A DNA stretch of 10,373 bases, from the NCBI GenBank assembly GCA_902766475.1, contig CACXDQ010000107.1:1-10373 (forward strand), read 5' to 3'. Origin of the DNA: an uncultured Eubacteriales bacterium (lineage in GTDB: Bacteria > Bacillota > Clostridia > Christensenellales > Borkfalkiaceae). How positions within the stretch are numbered: the first letter of the stretch is position 1; each line of letters opens with the position of its first letter. The notes beneath the pieces are model-generated. The model saw only the letters and a program-made list of their open reading frames with translations, was not told the DNA's origin and ran no database searches. Position numbers and translations under genes: made by a program. Below are positions 1-7,031 of this stretch, piece after piece.

Positions 1-1237
1 AAGCGCATGAATAGAAAGCTGTAAGCCCCTTTACGGCTTGTTCGTAATCTTTCGCCGCAAACGTTTCCACGGCGGAGTGCATCGCAAGCTGCGCAAGCCC
101 TATATCGACGCTCCTTATGGAGAGGTTTTTGCTGCTTATCGCCCCAAGCGTTCCGCCGCACGGGAGATCCGATCTCATATAGAAATCTTGATATGCCGCA
201 CCCGCCTTGTCGAACACGGTTTTTATTATCGACGATGAAAATGCGTCGGAAGTGTAGTTCTGATTGGCGTGGTGCTTAATTACGACGCCGCCCCCGAGTT
301 TAACTCTGTTTGTAGGATCGGAAAGTTCGGGGTGGTTGGGGTGAACGGCGTGGGCGTTGTCGTCCGATACCATAAACGACGAGGCGAGCGATCTTTCGAA
401 CTCTTCTTCTCCGTAACCCAACGAAGCGGAAATTCTTCTTAAAGTATCGAATAAAAATTTAGAGCCGGCGCCTTGTTTCGTCGCACTCCCGACCTCTTCA
501 TTATCTGCGATATAAGCGACGTTTATCGCCTTAGGTTTAGCCGAAGCTATCGCCTCGACGGACGAAAATGCGCTCGTCAGGTTATCTATTCTCGGAGAAC
601 AGATAAATTCGTCGGCAAAACCGGCGCTGAACGGCTTTTGCGAGCAGACGACATAAAGATCGAAGTCGCAAATTTCCTTTCCGTTTGCAAATTTTTCAAG
701 CTCTATTTCAAGCCCCTTTTCTATCTCCGTGCCTATAAGGGGGCACATGTCGACCTGAGGATTTAATTTTACTCCGTCGTTTACGGAGCGGTTGAAGTGA
801 ATGGCTACGGACGGAATGACAAATGTCTTTTCCGAAGTGAAAGTCTTGGCTTCGAGCTTTGCGCCGTCCTTTAAAATAACTCTTCCGGCAACTGTCAGCG
901 GTCTGTCAAACCAACTGTAAAAAATACCTCCGCCGTACCTTTCCACGTTGAATTTAAAGTAGCCGTCTACCTTCATTTCGGGGTTTGCCTTTATCTTGAA
1001 ACAAGGCGAGTCGGCATGAGAAGCGACGATATTGAACGAGAGCTCTTTGCCGACGTTGAACGCTATGAGCGCCGAGCCGTCACGGGAAACGTAATAGCCC
1101 TTGTTCCTCTCTATCTTCCATTCTTCGTTTTCTTTTAACTCGGTATAACCCTCTTTTGCGAGATAAGAAACGGCGTTGTCGTGCGCATGATAAGCCGTCA
1201 AAGAGCGGTCGAGATACTGTGTAAGTAAATCAGTCAT
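1..1237 (-). CDS. M18 family metallo-aminopeptidase (aspartyl aminopeptidase type), C-terminus cut by window edge
   Basis: Cytosolic di-metal (usually zinc) exopeptidase that removes N-terminal residues, typically acidic ones, from peptides; family members form large tetrahedral dodecamers. I translated the minus strand from the ATG at 1237 and got 412 uninterrupted codons reaching the left edge. M18 landmarks appear in order: SHADSP with metal ligand H74; SPRIDN with the bridging Asp; DNEEVGS with D245 and catalytic/ligand E247-E248; SDDNAHAVHPN with ligand D293; KHHANQNYTSD; and DIGLAQLAMHS with the final ligand H387. All expected metal ligands are present. Family length is about 425-460 residues, so only a short C-terminal piece should be missing. 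The start is supported by a GAGGA site 5 nt upstream and a strong promoter. It diverges from the alanine racemase gene. Family is sure; substrate preference is inferred. Confidence 0.95.
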   Translation of the reverse strand, partial: MTDLLTQYLDRSLTAYHAHDNAVSYLAKEGYTELKENEEWKIERNKGYYVSRDGSALIAFNVGKELSFNIVASHADSPCFKIKANPEMKVDGYFKFNVERYGGGIFYSWFDRPLTVAGRVILKDGAKLEAKTFTSEKTFVIPSVAIHFNRSVNDGVKLNPQVDMCPLIGTEIEKGLEIELEKFANGKEICDFDLYVVCSQKPFSAGFADEFICSPRIDNLTSAFSSVEAIASAKPKAINVAYIADNEEVGSATKQGAGSKFLFDTLRRISASLGYGEEEFERSLASSFMVSDDNAHAVHPNHPELSDPTNRVKLGGGVVIKHHANQNYTSDAFSSSIIKTVFDKAGAAYQDFYMRSDLPCGGTLGAISSKNLSIRSVDIGLAQLAMHSAVETFAAKDYEQAVKGLTAFYSCA

Positions 1238-1242
1238 ATAAT

Positions 1243-1247
1243 TCCTC
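1243..1247 (-). promoter_or_regulatory. Ribosome binding site of the M18 aminopeptidase
   Basis: On the minus strand GAGGA lies 5 nt before the ATG at 1237 and fixes that start. It sits in the loop of a small A/T-only inverted repeat (ATAATT at 1238-1243 against AATTAT at 1252-1257). Confidence 0.75.
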
Positions 1248-1267
1248 AACAAATTATTATCGGATAT

Positions 1268-1296
1268 ATTATACAACGTCGGAGACTTTTTGTAAA
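1268..1296 (-). promoter_or_regulatory. Sigma-A-type promoter of the M18 aminopeptidase
   Basis: Reading the minus strand, the -35 is TTTACA (1296-1291) and the -10 is a perfect TATAAT (1273-1268), separated by exactly 17 bp. This predicts a transcript start near 1261 and a 5' leader of only about 24 nt, leaving no space for a riboswitch or T-box. No clear operator is visible. The hexamers and spacing are seen directly; activity is inferred. Confidence 0.85.
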
Positions 1297-1327
1297 GCGA
1301 AAACGCCCGATAGCACATAATATAAAT

Positions 1328-1333
1328 GGGAGA
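1328..1333 (+). promoter_or_regulatory. Ribosome binding site of alr
   Basis: GGGAGA with a gap of about 9-10 nt to the ATG at 1343. It supports that start for the alanine racemase. The forward promoter in the divergent gap is not obvious; CATAAT at 1316-1321 is a possible -10 but has no convincing -35 at 16-18 bp. Confidence 0.7.
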
Positions 1334-1342
1334 ATAAATTTT

Positions 1343-2389
1343 ATGAGGGCTGAAAAGATAATATCGCTCGGCAAGATCGAGAGCAATTACGAAAAGATAA
1401 AGGAAAAGGTGGGCGGCAGAGAAGTTATCTGCGTCGTCAAAGCGAACGCATACGGACATGGGGCGGCAGAGGTTGCAAAGAGGCTTAAAAAAGCAAGCAG
1501 ATTTGCCGTTGCGACGGTAGACGAGGCTCTCGAATTGAGATATGGCGGAATAAAATCAAATATCTTTATGATGGGCGGTGCGGACTATGAGGACACGGCG
1601 AAATGTATCGACGAAGGCATAGAATTTGCGCTTTTCGACGAGGGTATGGCAAACTTTGCAAACAGCTATGCCGCAAGGCACGAAAAGGTCGCAAAGGCGC
1701 ATATCGCCGTCAATACCGGTATGAACAGAATAGGCGTTAAGACGGGCGAGGTAAAAGGTTTTACGCAAATCGTAAAAAGCTGTAAAAATATAGAAGTTGT
1801 CGGTGTTTTTACGCATTTTTACGAAAGCGTTTTCCCCGTCGTTTCCATTCAGACGGATAGGTTTGAAAAAGCGAAATCGGAATGTGAAGTAAGTCTAAAA
1901 CAGCCCGTTTATCACGCCGCATCGACAGGGAGCATTGGTTATGAGTTTTCCCTTTACGGCGGGGTCAGAACGGGGCTTGGGCTGTATGGTTACGGGCTTG
2001 AAGAAGTTGAGCCTGCGATGGCTGTAAAAAGCCGTGTGTGCGCCGTAAATCTTTTATCGGTCGGAGAAAGCGTCGGTTATAACGCAAAGTTCGTCGCTAA
2101 AAAACCGACGCATATCGCAGTGGTATCCATGGGCTATGCGGACGGCGTGCCGAGGTCTTTCAACGGCTTTGTCCTCATAGGCGGCAAGAGGAGAAAGGTC
2201 GTCGGAAATATCTGTATGGACTGTTGCTTCGCCGTAGTCGACGACGGTGTGAGAACGGGCGACGAAGCCGTTTTTATAGGCGAACAAGGCGGAGATAAGC
2301 TCACAGCCGAAGATTTTGCCAAAGGTGCGCATACGATAGTTTACGAAGCGCTCACGGGTTTTAAGAGAATAAAAACGAGATATTGTTAA
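1343..2389 (+). CDS. alr: Alanine racemase (PLP-dependent, fold type III), unusual active-site loop
   Basis: Interconverts L- and D-alanine for peptidoglycan synthesis in the cytoplasm as a PLP-dependent homodimer. The N-terminal TIM barrel carries the PLP lysine K33 in VVKANAYGHG; the C-terminal beta domain carries the second catalytic base Y265 in SMGYADGVPR. Also present are VRTGLGLYG (R209), CMD (M292-D293) and Y334 in TIVYEALTG. At 348 residues it is slightly shorter than the usual 360-390, and the common WAEIDL-type opening is replaced by a divergent one. There is no signal peptide. In the loop normally reading HLK-x-DTGM-x-R, this protein has H120-I-A-V-N-T-G-M-N-R129, so the usually carbamylated lysine is Ala122 and the Asp is Asn124. 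No terminator is visible behind it, so read-through into aspS is possible. The family is certain; strict alanine specificity is not. Confidence 0.93.
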   Translation: MRAEKIISLGKIESNYEKIKEKVGGREVICVVKANAYGHGAAEVAKRLKKASRFAVATVDEALELRYGGIKSNIFMMGGADYEDTAKCIDEGIEFALFDEGMANFANSYAARHEKVAKAHIAVNTGMNRIGVKTGEVKGFTQIVKSCKNIEVVGVFTHFYESVFPVVSIQTDRFEKAKSECEVSLKQPVYHAASTGSIGYEFSLYGGVRTGLGLYGYGLEEVEPAMAVKSRVCAVNLLSVGESVGYNAKFVAKKPTHIAVVSMGYADGVPRSFNGFVLIGGKRRKVVGNICMDCCFAVVDDGVRTGDEAVFIGEQGGDKLTAEDFAKGAHTIVYEALTGFKRIKTRYC

Positions 2390-2425
2390 AAGATTGTAAA
2401 AAAAATTGTTTACACCTTAAAACGA

Positions 2426-2454
2426 TTGACATTTTTCGTGCTTGTATATATAAT
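2426..2454 (+). promoter_or_regulatory. Perfect-consensus sigma-A promoter of the aspS-yqeY-uvrBA operon
   Basis: TTGACA at 2426-2431 and TATAAT at 2449-2454 match consensus at all twelve positions with an ideal 17-bp spacer. The predicted start near 2461 gives a leader of about 34 nt, too short for a T-box, which otherwise often controls aminoacyl-tRNA synthetase genes in Bacillota. It implies strong constitutive transcription of the downstream genes. I see no LexA-type palindrome over it. Confidence 0.92.
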
Positions 2455-2483
2455 TATTAGAGAAAATTAAAATATATTTTGTC

Positions 2484-2488
2484 GGAGA
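2484..2488 (+). promoter_or_regulatory. Ribosome binding site of aspS
   Basis: GGAGA lies 6 nt before the ATG at 2495, a normal strong site that fixes the aspS start. Confidence 0.8.
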
Positions 2489-2494
2489 ACAGTT

Positions 2495-4306
2495 ATGGCA
2501 GAATTTATGGGTAACTTAAGAAGAACGGACCTCTGCGGTTCGTTCGGCATGAAAGACGTCGGCAGAGAAGTCGTCGTCATGGGCTGGACGCAGAGAAGAA
2601 GAAATCTCGGCAGTCTTATTTTCGTCGATCTCCGTGATAAGAGCGGAATAGTTCAGATCGTTTTCGACGATACTACCGACGGGAAGATATTTGAAAAAGC
2701 GGAAAGCATCAGATCCGAATACGTCCTCGCCGTCAAAGGCAGAGTAAGAGAGAGGGAATCAAAGACGGATAAAATAGCCACGGGCGCCGTCGAGATCCTC
2801 GCAGACGAGCTTAAAATCCTCTCCGAAGCGGACACTACTCCCTTCGAGATACTCGACGATACGAACGTAAACGAAACGCTCCGCTTGAAATACAGATATC
2901 TCGACCTTCGCAGACCGTCGCTTCAAAAAAATCTCTTTATGCGCTATGAAATTGCAAAAGCCGCAAGAAAATTTTTCGACGAAAACGGCTTTGTGGAAGT
3001 GGAAACGCCGATGCTCGGAAGATCCACGCCCGAGGGTGCGAGAGATTATCTCGTTCCGTCAAGAGTGCACGAGGGCTGTTTCTATGCCCTTCCTCAATCT
3101 CCGCAGCTCTATAAACAACTTTTGATGATCGCCGGTTTCGACAGATATTTTCAGATAACCAAATGCTTCCGTGACGAGGATCTGAGGGCAAACCGTCAGC
3201 CCGAATTTACGCAGATAGACGTCGAGATGAGCTTTGTCGAAAAGCCCGAGGACGTAATGTATCCCATCGAGGGCATGATAAAGAATATTTTCAAGTCGGC
3301 TATCGGCTTGGACCTCGGAGAAGGGCATTTCAGAACTATGACTTACGCCGACGCAATGAGAGATTACGGCTCGGATAAGCCCGACACTCGTTTCGGTTTG
3401 AAGATAGTCGATATGAGCGACTTGTTCAAAAATTCCGAATTTAAGGTATTTACGGACGCTTTGAATATCGAGATAGGACCTATCAGAGGAAGCGTAAGGG
3501 CTATAAACGCCAAAGGGCTTGCGGACAAGTTTTCGAGGAAAGACCTCGACGCCACAGTCGAGCTTGCAAAGACGTTCGGCGCAAAGGGGCTTTGCTGGAT
3601 GACCTATCCCACGGGCGGACAGATAAAGTCGTCTTTCGCAAAATTCCTCACGGAAGAAGATATTAAAAATATTACCGAAAGAATGGGCTTCGAGGAGGGC
3701 GACGCTCTCTTTATAGCCGCCGATAAAGATTACGTCGTGTTCAACACGCTCGGCGGGCTACGTCTTAGCATAGCTGAGAAGTTCGGGCTTGTCGATAAGG
3801 ACAAGTACGACATCTTGTGGATAACCGAATTCCCCATGTTCGAATGGTCGGAAGAGGAAAACAGATATATGGCGGTACACCATCCGTTTACCGCACCGAT
3901 GGACGAAGATCTCGATCTCGTCGAGAGCCACCCCGACAAGGCGAGGGCAAAGGCTTACGACCTCGTTATCAACGGTCAGGAATCGGGCGGCGGCTCGATA
4001 AGAATTTTCTCGAGAGAGATACAGAAGAGAATGTTCAAGGTGTTGGGCTTCTCCGAAGAGGACATTCAGACTAAATTCGGCTTCTTCGTAGACGCATTCA
4101 ATTACGGAACGCCTCCGCACGGCGGTCTTGCGTTCGGGCTTGACAGGCTTACCATGCTCCTCACGAAAGACGAGTCTATAAGGGACGTAATAGCTTTCCC
4201 GAAGGTACAGACGGCGTCGTGTTTGATGAGCGACGCTCCGTCGCCCGTTGAGGACAAACAGCTCAAAGAGCTTTCGATAGCCATAGCAGCTAAAAAAGGA
4301 GAATAA
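2495..4306 (+). CDS. aspS: Aspartyl-tRNA synthetase, bacterial type
   Basis: Class II synthetase that attaches aspartate to tRNA-Asp in the cytosol. Its 603 residues match the bacterial AspRS length of about 590. In order: an N-terminal OB-fold anticodon-binding domain (about 10-115, with GWTQRRRNLGSLIFVDLRD from G30); motif 1 ending in VEVETPML (167-174) followed by STPEGARDYLVP; the aspartate-binding QSPQLYKQLL (from Q201); motif 2 FRDEDLRANRQPEFTQID (from F225); the bacterial GAD insertion domain (about 300-420); and motif 3 GLAFGLDRL (544-552). All class II core residues look intact. Leu38 in the RRRNLG segment matches the discriminating E. coli enzyme (Leu30) rather than the His seen in non-discriminating AspRS, so it probably charges only tRNA-Asp. 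It is the first gene of the operon, and its last codons contain the yqeY ribosome binding site. Confidence 0.98.
   Translation: MAEFMGNLRRTDLCGSFGMKDVGREVVVMGWTQRRRNLGSLIFVDLRDKSGIVQIVFDDTTDGKIFEKAESIRSEYVLAVKGRVRERESKTDKIATGAVEILADELKILSEADTTPFEILDDTNVNETLRLKYRYLDLRRPSLQKNLFMRYEIAKAARKFFDENGFVEVETPMLGRSTPEGARDYLVPSRVHEGCFYALPQSPQLYKQLLMIAGFDRYFQITKCFRDEDLRANRQPEFTQIDVEMSFVEKPEDVMYPIEGMIKNIFKSAIGLDLGEGHFRTMTYADAMRDYGSDKPDTRFGLKIVDMSDLFKNSEFKVFTDALNIEIGPIRGSVRAINAKGLADKFSRKDLDATVELAKTFGAKGLCWMTYPTGGQIKSSFAKFLTEEDIKNITERMGFEEGDALFIAADKDYVVFNTLGGLRLSIAEKFGLVDKDKYDILWITEFPMFEWSEEENRYMAVHHPFTAPMDEDLDLVESHPDKARAKAYDLVINGQESGGGSIRIFSREIQKRMFKVLGFSEEDIQTKFGFFVDAFNYGTPPHGGLAFGLDRLTMLLTKDESIRDVIAFPKVQTASCLMSDAPSPVEDKQLKELSIAIAAKKGE
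4296..4301 (+). promoter_or_regulatory. Ribosome binding site of yqeY, inside the end of aspS
   Basis: AAGGAG lies 6 nt before the ATG at 4308 and overlaps the last codons of aspS, whose stop is at 4304-4306. This is the strongest internal ribosome binding site of the operon apart from the one after uvrA. Confidence 0.8.
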
Positions 4307-4307
4307 T

Positions 4308-4733
4308 ATGCAGATAGAAGATTTCAAAAAAGTTAAAATAGACGCAATGAAGGCGCACGACAAAGACGCCGTTACGGCACTGAACGCCGTAATAAACAAG
4401 CTTATGCTCGCAGGTATCGAGAAGAAGGCGGCGGGCGAAACGATGGGCGACGAGGACGTCGTGAGAATACTTCAAAAGACGATAAACGAGCTTAAAGAAG
4501 AGCGTGAAGGCTTTGTAAAAGCGGGTAGAGAAGAGACCGTTTTAGGCCTCGACAATCAGATAGCGACCGTTGAAAAATATCTTCCCAAAATGCTTTCCGA
4601 GGAAGAAATAGCGGCGATAATCAACGGGCTTGACGACAAGTCCACACCCGCCGTAATGAAGCACTTCAAGGCGGAATATGCCGGCAAGGTGGATATGCGC
4701 CTTGTCGGAACGGTGCTTAAAGGTTTGCAGTAA
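4308..4733 (+). CDS. yqeY: GatB/YqeY-domain protein
   Basis: A 141-residue soluble, mostly helical protein matching the stand-alone YqeY family (about 147 residues). It resembles the C-terminal tail domain of GatB, which in the GatCAB amidotransferase contacts the tRNA. Family-like features are an early helix with LNAVINKLMLAGIEKK, the charged stretch TINELKEEREGFVKAGRE, the segment QIATVEKYLPKMLSEEEI, and the closing AGKVDMRLVGTVLKGLQ. The family's molecular role is not firmly established; tRNA association is an inference from the GatB relationship. One base separates it from aspS, and it is followed 3 nt later by a membrane-protein gene. The start is fixed by AAGGAG. I see no frameshift or missing segment. 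Confidence 0.93.
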   Translation: MQIEDFKKVKIDAMKAHDKDAVTALNAVINKLMLAGIEKKAAGETMGDEDVVRILQKTINELKEEREGFVKAGREETVLGLDNQIATVEKYLPKMLSEEEIAAIINGLDDKSTPAVMKHFKAEYAGKVDMRLVGTVLKGLQ

Positions 4734-4736
4734 AAG

Positions 4737-5036
4737 ATGGCGCAAACGTTATTGCCGTCATACGGCAGAACGCCGCTCATATTATCGCTTATCGGCTTGA
4801 TATTATCGCCGTTTTTCGGCGTGGGCGCAGTGTTTTCGGCGGTTGCGCTCGCCTTTTCGTGCGCCAGGATAAAAAGGGCAAAGCTCTCCTCGCTCAAATG
4901 GTCGATAATTATTTCGGCGGTAACGATATTTATATGCATATTTTATATCGCCGCACTTGTAATTGCGCTGTTCGTTTATAGGGCGAAAGTTTCGGCGCCT
5001 GTCGAAGAGATTGCTGCACCGTTATTTGGGTTTTAG
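4737..5036 (+). CDS. Small membrane protein of unknown function, DUF4190-like
   Basis: A 99-residue hydrophobic protein. A short N-terminal tail leads into a long hydrophobic stretch (about 13-43, with internal Pro and Gly that may form a tight hairpin), then a basic loop (RIKRAKLSSLK, about 44-54), then a second membrane span (about 55-81) and a short tail containing VEEIAAP. The pattern of a Gly/Leu-rich segment, a KRAK-like basic loop and a second span resembles DUF4190-type proteins, but similarity is only by pattern. It starts 3 nt after yqeY and ends 2 nt before uvrB. The only AGG-like match is about 13 nt upstream of the ATG, so translation is probably coupled to yqeY. The open frame, fit between neighbours and membrane-protein composition argue that it is real. 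Function unknown. Confidence 0.8.
   Translation: MAQTLLPSYGRTPLILSLIGLILSPFFGVGAVFSAVALAFSCARIKRAKLSSLKWSIIISAVTIFICIFYIAALVIALFVYRAKVSAPVEEIAAPLFGF
4753..4767 (+). other. Small stem-loop at the start of the 99-residue membrane-protein gene
   Basis: TGCCGT (4753-4758) pairs perfectly with ACGGCA (4762-4767) around a 3-nt loop, 16 bases into the coding region. There is no T-tract, so it is not an intrinsic terminator. It could modestly affect translation start in the absence of a good ribosome binding site, or be chance. Confidence 0.3.
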
Positions 5037-5038
5037 AG

Positions 5039-7027
5039 ATGGAGCAGAGGAAATTTATTCTACATTCCGAATATAAGCCGACGGGCGATCAGCCCGAGGC
5101 GATAAAGAGCCTTACCGAGGGCATCGAGGACGGACTTAGGGCGCAAGTTCTCGTCGGCGTTACGGGCAGCGGTAAGACTTTTACCATGGCTAACGTCATT
5201 CAGAACGTTCAGCGCCCCACGCTCGTCATTGCCCATAACAAGACTCTTGCGGCGCAGCTCTGCAACGAGTTGAGGGAATTTTTCCCCGAAAACAGAGTCG
5301 AGTATTTCGTGAGTTATTACGACTATTATCAGCCCGAATCTTACATTCCGTCGACGGATACCTATATCGAAAAGGATCTTTCCATAAACGACGAGATAGA
5401 CAAGCTTCGCCACAGCGCAACTTGTTCGCTTGCAGAGCGCAACGACGTGATTGTCGTTGCGTCGGTGTCTTGTATATACGGCTTGGGTGCGCCGGAAGAA
5501 TATTTTGCGCTCGCAATTTCTCTCCGTGAGGGCGAGGAATACGATCGTGACGAACTGATGCGACAGCTCGTTTCCCGTCAGTACGAGAGAAAGGATATAG
5601 ATTTTTCGAGAGCCTCTTTCAGGGTGCGTGGCGACGTGGTGGAGATCTTCCCGGCGTCGAACGACGAGGTTTATATAAGAGTGGAATTTTTCGGCGACGA
5701 GATAGACAAGATATCGGAATGTGATTTCGTTACCGGGAAAGCTATAAACAGATTGAAGCACGTCGCAATTTTCCCGGCAAGCCACTATGCGGTCGGCGAC
5801 GAGAAGATGGAAGCGAGCTTGTCGAGAATAGAAAACGACATGAGGGAAGAGGTCGATGCGCTTAAAAAGCAAGGCAAGCTTTTGGAGGCGCAGCGCCTTT
5901 TACAGCGCACGAGTTACGACCTCGAAATGATGAGGGAGATAGGCTATTGCAGCGGCGTCGAAAATTACAGCAGATATTTCGACGGAAGAGCCGTCGGCGA
6001 GCCGCCTTTTACTCTTCTCGATTATTTCCCCAAAGATTTCATAGTTTTTATCGATGAAAGTCACATGACGGTGCCGCAGATACGTGCTATGTATAACGGT
6101 GACAGATCGAGAAAGACCAACCTTGTAGACTTCGGTTTTCGCCTTAAATCGGCATTCGACAACAGACCGCTCACTTTTGCGGAATTCGACAAGAGGATAG
6201 GACAAGTTATTTTCATTTCGGCGACGCCGGCAGATTACGAGCTGAGCATTTCCGACAACAACGCCGAACAGATAATTCGCCCGACGGGGCTTTTGGATCC
6301 CGAGGTAGAGGTAAGACCTACTAAGGGACAGATAGACGATCTTCAAGCCGAGATACAAAAGGTCGTATCGGGCGGCGGAAGGGTGCTTATCACCACGCTT
6401 ACCAAGCGCATGGCTGAGAGCCTTACCGACTTTTTGAAAGAGCAATCGGTAAAAGTAAGGTATATGCACAGCGATATCGATACCCTTGAAAGGATAGATA
6501 TTATTCAGGAACTTCGCCGTGGCGACATCGACGTTTTGGTCGGCATAAACCTTTTGAGAGAGGGGTTAGACCTTCCCGAAGTAAAGCTTGTCGCAATACT
6601 CGACGCCGACAAAGAAGGCTTTTTGAGGAGCGATACGGCGCTTATTCAGACGATAGGAAGAACGGCGAGAAACGCCGAGGGCAGAGTTATTATGTACGCC
6701 GACGTCGTTACCGACAGCATGAGAAGGGCGATAGACGAGACGGCGAGAAGAAGAAAAATTCAGTCCGCCTATAACGCCGAACACGGCATCGTGCCGAAAA
6801 CGATCGTCAAAAAGATACAGAACACGCTTGAAATAACGAAGAAAGCGGACGACACGAAAGAGATAAAAATTCAGGATATTCCGGAAGAAATAGAGAAGTT
6901 AAAGGCGATTATGAAGATAGCTTCGGCAAATCTCGATTTCGAGAAGTGTATCGAGCTTCGTGAGGCAATCGCAAAGTTAAAAGCCAAAATGAGGAGCGGC
7001 AGAGCCGACAGACCGGATAAAAAGTAA
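5039..7027 (+). CDS. uvrB: Excinuclease ABC subunit B
   Basis: Damage-verifying ATPase of nucleotide excision repair: UvrA loads it on DNA, its beta-hairpin is inserted between the strands, and UvrC is then recruited to cut. At 662 residues it is full length (family about 655-675). Visible features: Walker A GVTGSGKT (40-47, K46); the beta-hairpin region rich in aromatics SYYDYYQPESYIP (from S92) with TDTYIEKD; the Walker B-like DESH (339-342); ISATP (helicase motif III, S394); QTIGRTARN (motif VI, Q537-N545, arginine finger); and a C-terminal UVR coiled-coil (about 616-651, with LDFEKCIELRE) that meets UvrC. It starts 2 nt after the membrane-protein stop, and no good ribosome binding site precedes it, so translational coupling is likely. 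I saw no SOS box upstream. Confidence 0.98.
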   Translation: MEQRKFILHSEYKPTGDQPEAIKSLTEGIEDGLRAQVLVGVTGSGKTFTMANVIQNVQRPTLVIAHNKTLAAQLCNELREFFPENRVEYFVSYYDYYQPESYIPSTDTYIEKDLSINDEIDKLRHSATCSLAERNDVIVVASVSCIYGLGAPEEYFALAISLREGEEYDRDELMRQLVSRQYERKDIDFSRASFRVRGDVVEIFPASNDEVYIRVEFFGDEIDKISECDFVTGKAINRLKHVAIFPASHYAVGDEKMEASLSRIENDMREEVDALKKQGKLLEAQRLLQRTSYDLEMMREIGYCSGVENYSRYFDGRAVGEPPFTLLDYFPKDFIVFIDESHMTVPQIRAMYNGDRSRKTNLVDFGFRLKSAFDNRPLTFAEFDKRIGQVIFISATPADYELSISDNNAEQIIRPTGLLDPEVEVRPTKGQIDDLQAEIQKVVSGGGRVLITTLTKRMAESLTDFLKEQSVKVRYMHSDIDTLERIDIIQELRRGDIDVLVGINLLREGLDLPEVKLVAILDADKEGFLRSDTALIQTIGRTARNAEGRVIMYADVVTDSMRRAIDETARRRKIQSAYNAEHGIVPKTIVKKIQNTLEITKKADDTKEIKIQDIPEEIEKLKAIMKIASANLDFEKCIELREAIAKLKAKMRSGRADRPDKK

Positions 7028-7031
7028 AGAG

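Noticed and set aside
38..766. Plus-strand open frames of 66 and 97 codons
   Set aside because: They are antisense to the M18 aminopeptidase, which has an intact frame with all metal ligands and its own promoter.
1290..1326. Forward promoter for alr in the divergent gap
   Set aside because: CATAAT (1316-1321) and TATAAA (1321-1326) are -10-like, but no matching -35 lies 16-18 bp upstream; TTGTAA at 1290-1295 is 20 bp away from CATAAT. Evidence is insufficient to annotate.
2395..2414. Inverted repeat TGTAAA / TTTACA after alr as a terminator
   Set aside because: The stem is only 6 bp and mostly A/T, and no T-tract follows. It is not a convincing intrinsic terminator, and read-through into aspS remains possible.
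2461..2494. T-box riboswitch ahead of aspS
   Set aside because: The predicted leader is only about 34 nt, far too short for a T-box, and no specifier or antiterminator element is present.
4807..4821. CGCCG-TTTTT-CGGCG hairpin as a terminator or attenuator
   Set aside because: It lies inside the coding region of the 99-residue protein with the T run in the loop rather than after the stem. It is best explained by codon content.
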